From the NCBI GenBank assembly GCA_020440025.1, contig JAGROX010000116.1, positions 1 to 36,653 on the forward strand: 36,653 bases of DNA. The letters are read 5' to 3'. Source of the DNA: Verrucomicrobiia bacterium (GTDB lineage: Bacteria > Verrucomicrobiota > Verrucomicrobiia > Verrucomicrobiales > DEV007). The position numbers and the translations under genes are program-made. Shown here piece by piece: positions 32,848 to 36,653 of this stretch; the stretch's first letter is position 1; each line of letters opens with the position of its first letter. The notes below the pieces were generated by a model, which did no database searches, was not told where the DNA came from, and worked only from the letters and a program-made list of their open reading frames with translations.

Positions 32848-33927
32848 ATGGATCAAAACTCACCCGAACTGCCCCGCCGCCTGTCTCTGGTCACTCAGAC
32901 CGCGAGGGCACTGCGGGAAAATCTCCGGTCCGGCCTCTGGGGCGAACAGCTTCCCGGGGAAAGAGAGCTTTGCGCCCGTCTCCAGGTGAGTCGCCCCACC
33001 TTGCGAGCCGCCCTCGATGAACTGCAACGCGACGGTTGGCTGGATGTCACCTCGCGGAAACGCCGACGCATTCTCTCGGCTCCCGTCCCGCCCGGAGCCC
33101 CGTCGCGCGAACCCATCATCGCCGTCATCTCCCCTCGCCCGCTGCTGGCCATGTCGCCCTCAGCGGTGGTGATGGTCGATGAGCTGCGGACCAATCTTTC
33201 CCGGGCAGGTTTTCAACTGGAATTGCTGGTTGCTCCCACCGCTTTCACCGCGCAACCGGAGCGCGCCCTCGAATCACTCGTGGCCCGGACACCGGCCGCC
33301 GCCTGGATGGTATTCGGTTCCCGTGAGCCAATGCAGCGCTGGTTTCTCAGTCGTCAATTGCCCTGCCTGGTGGCGGGTTCCTGCGCGCCGGGAGTCGCAC
33401 TGCCATCGGTGGACATTGACTACCGCGCAACCTGTCGTCACGCCGGCGGTCTGTTTCGCCGCAAAGGCCATCGTCATCTCGCCCTGGTGTTGCCCGAGAG
33501 TTCCACCGGGGGCGAGGCGGACAGCGAGCAGGGACTCCGCGAAGCCCTCGCCGACGATGACTCGGCCTCGCTCGTCGTGCTGCGTCACGACGGCACCGCC
33601 GCCCATGTCTGTCGCCTCCTGGACAAAGTCATGCGAACCGCGACGCCGCCCACCGCCTTCCTCGTGGCTCGCGCCGTTCATGTGCTCACCGTCGTAACCC
33701 ACTTTCAGCGGCAGGGAAAACAACTGCCCCGCGACCTCGCCATCATTTCACGAGACGACGAGACCTTTCTCCAGCATCTCACCCCGACCGTGGCTCGTTA
33801 CGCCACCAATCCCACCCAATTCACCCGCCGCATTTCGCTGGCCGCCCGCCAGCTCGCCGAAACCGGATCACTGCCGCCCCGAGCCATTCGTCTGATGCCG
33901 AAGTTTTTGCCGGGCGAAACGGTCTAG
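32848..33927 (+). CDS. GntR-type HTH / LacI-type effector domain transcriptional regulator
   Basis: ATG 32848 directly follows the inverted repeat; the frame is open far upstream but that sequence is antisense to the rraA-like gene. The 359-residue product has an N-terminal GntR winged helix (about 14-75: LPGERELCARLQVSRPTLRAALDELQRDGW) and a C-terminal periplasmic-binding-protein-like effector domain of the LacI type (about 92-355: IIAVISPRPLL, PSVDIDYRATCRHAGGLFRRKGHRHLALVLP). This combination is that of AraR-like sugar-responsive repressors. It has no signal or membrane segment. It most likely represses the divergent four-gene operon until a catabolic intermediate binds. Confidence 0.88.
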   Translation: MDQNSPELPRRLSLVTQTARALRENLRSGLWGEQLPGERELCARLQVSRPTLRAALDELQRDGWLDVTSRKRRRILSAPVPPGAPSREPIIAVISPRPLLAMSPSAVVMVDELRTNLSRAGFQLELLVAPTAFTAQPERALESLVARTPAAAWMVFGSREPMQRWFLSRQLPCLVAGSCAPGVALPSVDIDYRATCRHAGGLFRRKGHRHLALVLPESSTGGEADSEQGLREALADDDSASLVVLRHDGTAAHVCRLLDKVMRTATPPTAFLVARAVHVLTVVTHFQRQGKQLPRDLAIISRDDETFLQHLTPTVARYATNPTQFTRRISLAARQLAETGSLPPRAIRLMPKFLPGETV

Positions 33928-33928
33928 C

Positions 33929-33969
33929 GACCCAACAGGGTCAGATCCGCCACCCTACCCTGTTAAGTC
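33929..33969. repeat. Dispersed AACAGGGT repeat, copy D (inverted pair)
   Basis: GACCCAACAGGGT (33929-33941) and ACCCTGTTAAGTC (33957-33969) are inverted across a 15-base spacer; 11 of 13 bases pair, including a perfect 8-base core. Geometry and left arm are identical to copy A. It lies between the convergent regulator and lactonase genes and could form a hairpin, but there is no T-tract for an intrinsic terminator. Confidence 0.75.
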
Positions 33970-33980
33970 AGAACCATCTC

Positions 33981-35111
33981 CTACGGCAACACCATGAGAC
34001 AGGCAGGCATCGGCATTTCGACCGGGTCGCCAACCGGAGTCAGCGCTCCCGATTCCGCATCGATGGCAAAAACGACGAGCTTGTTGCCCGGCATGTTGGC
34101 ACAGATCAGGTGCTTGCCATCGGGGAGAATGGCGAGGTTCTGCGGCCCCTTGCCGAGACTGGGCTGAATGCCGAGGAGGGTCAGCTTTCCGTCGTCGCCG
34201 ATGCGGTAGGACGCGATGCTGTCGTGGCCGCGATTGGTCCCGTAGAGATGGCGACCATCGGGCGTGATCTTCAGATCGGCGGTGTGGCTTTTTCCGTCAA
34301 AATCATCCGGCACCGTGGAGATCAATTGCAGGTCGCTGAGCGCCCCTCTCTCAGCATCGTAGGCAAACACCGAAATCGTGTTGGCCAGTTCGTTGATGGC
34401 ATAGAGATACTTCCCATTGGGATGAAAGGTCTGATGCCGAGGACCGGAACCGGGAGGCAGCGCGACAAAGGCGGGATCATTCGGGGTCAGCGTCGCGGTG
34501 GCGGCATCCAGCCGATAACTCATGATTTTGTCGATCCCGAGATCGGCGGCGAAGGCGAATCGATTGTCGGGACTGACGACGAAACTGTGCGCGTTGGGAC
34601 CTTTCTGGCGTTGGGGATCGACACTGGAACCCTCGTGCTGGAAATACGACACCGACTCGCCCAGCGAGCCGTCCTCTTTGATCGGTAGCGACGCCACATC
34701 GCCGGTCGAGTAGTTGGCGACGACGACGGTTTTTCCCGTGGCATCGACATCGAGGTAACAGGAGGCCGTGCCGCGCGCCGACTGACGATTGAGCAGCTCG
34801 AGCTTTCCGCTGCGTCCCTCGACACGATAGGCGGCCACCTCTTCATTCTCCTTCCCGCCAAATGCCAGAGCATGGATGGCGTAGAGAAACTCGCCACCTG
34901 GTGACAGTGCCATGAAGAAAGGATTCTCCACGTCGGTGGTTCGATGCAGCAGGGTCAGCGTTCCCTTGGCGGCATCGAAACGATAGGCGTGGATCGCCCC
35001 CGTCTCTCCCGAGGCAAACGCCGAGGCGAAGACGATGGGATCTTCCGCTTCCGCGGAAAGGGCAAGGGTGGTCATGGCGGCGACAGTGAGAAGGGTGCGG
35101 GAATTTTTCAT
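33981..35111 (-). CDS. Secreted lactonase family protein (seven-bladed propeller, Lactonase PF10282 type)
   Basis: ATG 35111 is chosen because it precedes a signal peptide (MKNSRTLLTVAAMTTLALSAEA); the upstream in-frame ATG (35147) lacks one. The 376-residue product shows the repeated blade pattern of the 6-phosphogluconolactonase-like family: SPGGEFLYAIH, VSPDNRFAFAADLGIDKI, PNGKYLYAINELANTISVF, TPDGRHLYGTNRGHDSIASY and LPDGKHLICANMPGN. Export argues against a role in the pentose phosphate pathway; hydrolysis of an extracytoplasmic sugar lactone, for instance one made by a GMC dehydrogenase, is possible. Start context CTTTC-ATG-AAA. Confidence 0.9.
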   Translation of the reverse strand: MKNSRTLLTVAAMTTLALSAEAEDPIVFASAFASGETGAIHAYRFDAAKGTLTLLHRTTDVENPFFMALSPGGEFLYAIHALAFGGKENEEVAAYRVEGRSGKLELLNRQSARGTASCYLDVDATGKTVVVANYSTGDVASLPIKEDGSLGESVSYFQHEGSSVDPQRQKGPNAHSFVVSPDNRFAFAADLGIDKIMSYRLDAATATLTPNDPAFVALPPGSGPRHQTFHPNGKYLYAINELANTISVFAYDAERGALSDLQLISTVPDDFDGKSHTADLKITPDGRHLYGTNRGHDSIASYRIGDDGKLTLLGIQPSLGKGPQNLAILPDGKHLICANMPGNKLVVFAIDAESGALTPVGDPVEMPMPACLMVLP

Positions 35112-35217
35112 GAAAGAAGCGCGGATCAGCCTGAAGGATTCTCCCAATTGGTCAATCCCGCGATCAGGCAGCGCGCGACAGAATCGGAGGCCCCGCCACC
35201 CCTTTTCTGCGTCCTCG

Positions 35218-35234
35218 ACGGGGCGAATCCCCGT
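35218..35234. promoter_or_regulatory. Perfect 6-base dyad in a divergent promoter region
   Basis: ACGGGG (35218-35223) and CCCCGT (35229-35234) flank a 5-base centre, CGAAT. The dyad lies in the 152-base gap between the lactonase (-) and the small plus-strand gene, 29 bases before the latter's start. It may be an operator or a leader hairpin. No convincing -35/-10 pair could be assigned. Confidence 0.35.
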
Positions 35235-35263
35235 GTTATCATTCCCTCCTCAAAAAACCTGCC

Positions 35264-35527
35264 ATGGATATCACCAACAAAACGCGCAAGCCCATCAGCC
35301 TCCCTTTACCCGGCGGCAAAAAACTCTTCCTCGGTCCGGGGAAAACCGGGCAGGTCACTGCCAAAGCGCTGGAGTTTCCTCCCGTGGCAAAGCTCATCGA
35401 GGCCGGAGACCTGATGACCGCCGAAAACGCCGTCAAGGGCATCGACGGCGGCTCCGGCATCAGTGGTCCGCCCCCCAGTTCTGCGCCCAAAGCCAACGGC
35501 GCCATGCGGCAGTCCGGCGACCGATAA
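35264..35527 (+). CDS. Small conserved-looking hypothetical protein (87 aa)
   Basis: An 87-residue cytosolic protein with no signal. The first half has a compact, motif-like sequence (PISLPLPGGKKLFLGPGK, then TGQVTAKALEFPP), with the run LPLPGGKKLFLGPGKTGQV resembling short beta-barrel proteins seen in phage-structural and planctomycete/verrucomicrobial contexts. The tail is Gly/Pro/Ser-rich. I cannot name a family. The gene lies 28 bases before ThuA on the same strand. An antisense frame over the same bases is considered its shadow. Confidence 0.6.
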   Translation: MDITNKTRKPISLPLPGGKKLFLGPGKTGQVTAKALEFPPVAKLIEAGDLMTAENAVKGIDGGSGISGPPPSSAPKANGAMRQSGDR

Positions 35528-35555
35528 ATCACGCCCCCCTTCTCGAAGCAATCCC

Positions 35556-36596
35556 ATGAAAAACACCCTCATCCACCTCGCTGTCGCCCTGTTGCTGGGC
35601 GGTTCCGCTGCCTCGATCCAGGCCAACCCGGTCCACTACCCGGCCAATCCCGACATCGCCAAGGGCAAGAAGCTCGTCCTCATCGCCAGCGATCACGAAT
35701 ATCGCTCGGAGGAAACCATCCCCGCCCTGGCTCGGATCTTGGCCAAGCATCACGGCTTCGATTGCACCGTCCTTTTCGGCATCAATCCCGACACCGGCGA
35801 GATCGAAGCGGGACGCTCCAACATCCCCGGTCTCGAAGCGCTCGACTCGGCCGACGGCTTGGTCATTTTCGCCCGCTTTCAGGAACTGCCCGACGATCAG
35901 ATGAAGCACATCGATGCCTACCTGAACCGGGCCGGTCCCGTGGTGGCGCTGCGCACCTCGACCCACGCCTTCAAATACGCGAAGGACTCGACCAGTCCGT
36001 TTCGGAAATACGATTTCCAGTATGCGGGCGACGACTACCTGAAAGGCTTCGGTCATCAGGTCCAGGGCCAGACCTGGGTCGGTCACTACGGCAAAAACCA
36101 CCAGCAGAGCACCCGCATCACCATCGTCCCGGAGAAAAAGGATCACCCCATTCTCAAAGGCGTCAGTGACATCTGGGTCCAGGCAGGCGGCTACAATGCC
36201 GAGCCGGCCGATGACTGGAATATCCTCACCATGGCCCAGCCGCTCATGAGCATGGAGAAAAACGGCGTGCCCGACGAGACCAAGCCGCCCATGGCCAGCG
36301 AATGGACGCGTACCTATCAGGGCAAGGAGGGAAAAACCGGTCGCTCCTTCACCTCTCTCTACGGCGCTTCGGAGGATCTCCTCAACGACGGTTACCGTCG
36401 CATGCTGGTGAACGCCGTTTACTGGTCGCTCGGTCTCGAGGATGCCATCGATCCCCAGTCATCCATCGCGTTCGTCGGCCCCTATCAGCCGAATACCTTC
36501 AGCGGCAAAGGCTACGCCCGAGGAATCAAGCCTTCCGCCTACGACGGATTCGAAAGCCCGATCCCGGCCCACAACAACATCAGCGCCGCAAAGTAA
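35556..36596 (+). CDS. Secreted ThuA domain-containing protein
   Basis: ATG 35556 starts a clear signal peptide (MKNTLIHLAVALLLGGSAASIQA); the frame upstream of it is antisense or leader sequence. The 346-residue protein has the ThuA/glutamine-amidotransferase-like fold: KKLVLIASDHEYRSEE, ADGLVIFARFQELPDDQ, GPVVALRTSTHAFKY, GHYGKNHQQSTRITIV, KDHPILKGVSDIWVQAGGY and TSLYGASEDLLNDGYRRMLVNAVYW. ThuA proteins are linked to trehalose or other sugar utilisation, and secreted versions are multiplied in Verrucomicrobia and Planctomycetes; the activity is unclear. Confidence 0.93.
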   Translation: MKNTLIHLAVALLLGGSAASIQANPVHYPANPDIAKGKKLVLIASDHEYRSEETIPALARILAKHHGFDCTVLFGINPDTGEIEAGRSNIPGLEALDSADGLVIFARFQELPDDQMKHIDAYLNRAGPVVALRTSTHAFKYAKDSTSPFRKYDFQYAGDDYLKGFGHQVQGQTWVGHYGKNHQQSTRITIVPEKKDHPILKGVSDIWVQAGGYNAEPADDWNILTMAQPLMSMEKNGVPDETKPPMASEWTRTYQGKEGKTGRSFTSLYGASEDLLNDGYRRMLVNAVYWSLGLEDAIDPQSSIAFVGPYQPNTFSGKGYARGIKPSAYDGFESPIPAHNNISAAK

Positions 36597-36632
36597 GCGC
36601 GGTCAGCTCGTTCGGCGATGATTCCCCATGAA

Positions 36633-36649
36633 CCGTCCCGATGGGACGG
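36633..36649. repeat. GTCCCATCGGGAC palindrome, copy 3 (opposite orientation)
   Basis: CCGTCCCGATGGGACGG has perfect 7-base arms around GAT and is the reverse complement of the core at 11242 and 11314. It follows the ThuA stop by 36 bases and runs to within 4 bases of the window edge. Confidence 0.7.
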
Positions 36650-36653
36650 CCAG

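Noticed and set aside
33929..33969. Intrinsic transcription terminator
   Set aside because: The 8-base core stem has a 15-base loop and no following T-tract; the same arms occur in non-terminator positions, so it is listed as a repeat.

Overview
The window looks like a carbohydrate- and sulfate-ester-degrading accessory region from a Verrucomicrobiota-type bacterium; Planctomycetota is the main alternative. The support is a DUF1549/DUF1553 planctomycete-type cytochrome protein next to a DUF1501 protein, two formylglycine sulfatases, a GMC dehydrogenase with a gluconate-dehydrogenase subunit-3 protein, a ThuA protein, a secreted lactonase and many exported proteins of unusual architecture. Base composition is GC-rich. 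Most start codons lack a clear Shine-Dalgarno sequence, and many sit in a TTTC-ATG-AAA context. I see no tRNA, rRNA, CRISPR array, transposase or phage module. No gene-free stretch exceeds 300 bases; the longest are 11211-11380 (repeats), 15904-16083 (divergent promoter region with a direct repeat) and 35112-35263 (divergent promoter region).

Layout. 3-2618 (+): a NarL-type two-component pair whose kinase is cut by the left window edge. 2645-11210 (+): secreted glycosidase-like beta-propeller, secreted FAD oxidoreductase, a 1265-residue LamG/cytochrome/DUF1549/DUF1553 protein and its DUF1501 partner. 11381-15903 (-): HAD phosphatase, a Tat-signal polysaccharide pyruvyl transferase-like protein, gluconate-dehydrogenase subunit 3 and a GMC dehydrogenase. 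16084-24612 (+): two sulfatases, a beta-lactamase-fold serine hydrolase, a Tat-exported TIM-barrel glycosidase-like protein, an SGNH-like hydrolase and an unrecognised secreted protein. This looks like a substrate-processing locus.

24658-33927 is the most distinctive part. Four minus-strand genes overlap by 4 to 7 bases at each junction: an RraA-like aldolase, a 1152-residue protein combining a glycosidase-like barrel, HEAT repeats and a parallel beta-helix, a glycosidase-like propeller, and a fusion of an amidohydrolase to a class III PLP aminotransferase. A divergently transcribed GntR/LacI-type regulator has a perfect 7+7 inverted repeat directly before its start codon. This reads as a self-contained, substrate-induced catabolic system that pairs exported polymer-acting proteins with cytosolic enzymes. 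I do not recognise it as a described pathway. 33981-36596 holds a secreted lactonase (-), a small conserved-looking protein (+) and a ThuA protein (+).

Two dispersed non-coding repeat families are present. One is a 13-base unit, GACYCAACAGGGT, found as pairs at four loci in two fixed geometries: inverted with a 15-base spacer, or direct with a 22-base period. The other is a palindrome built on GTCCCATCGGGAC, found three times, with a GTAG-headed REP-like hairpin between the first two copies.
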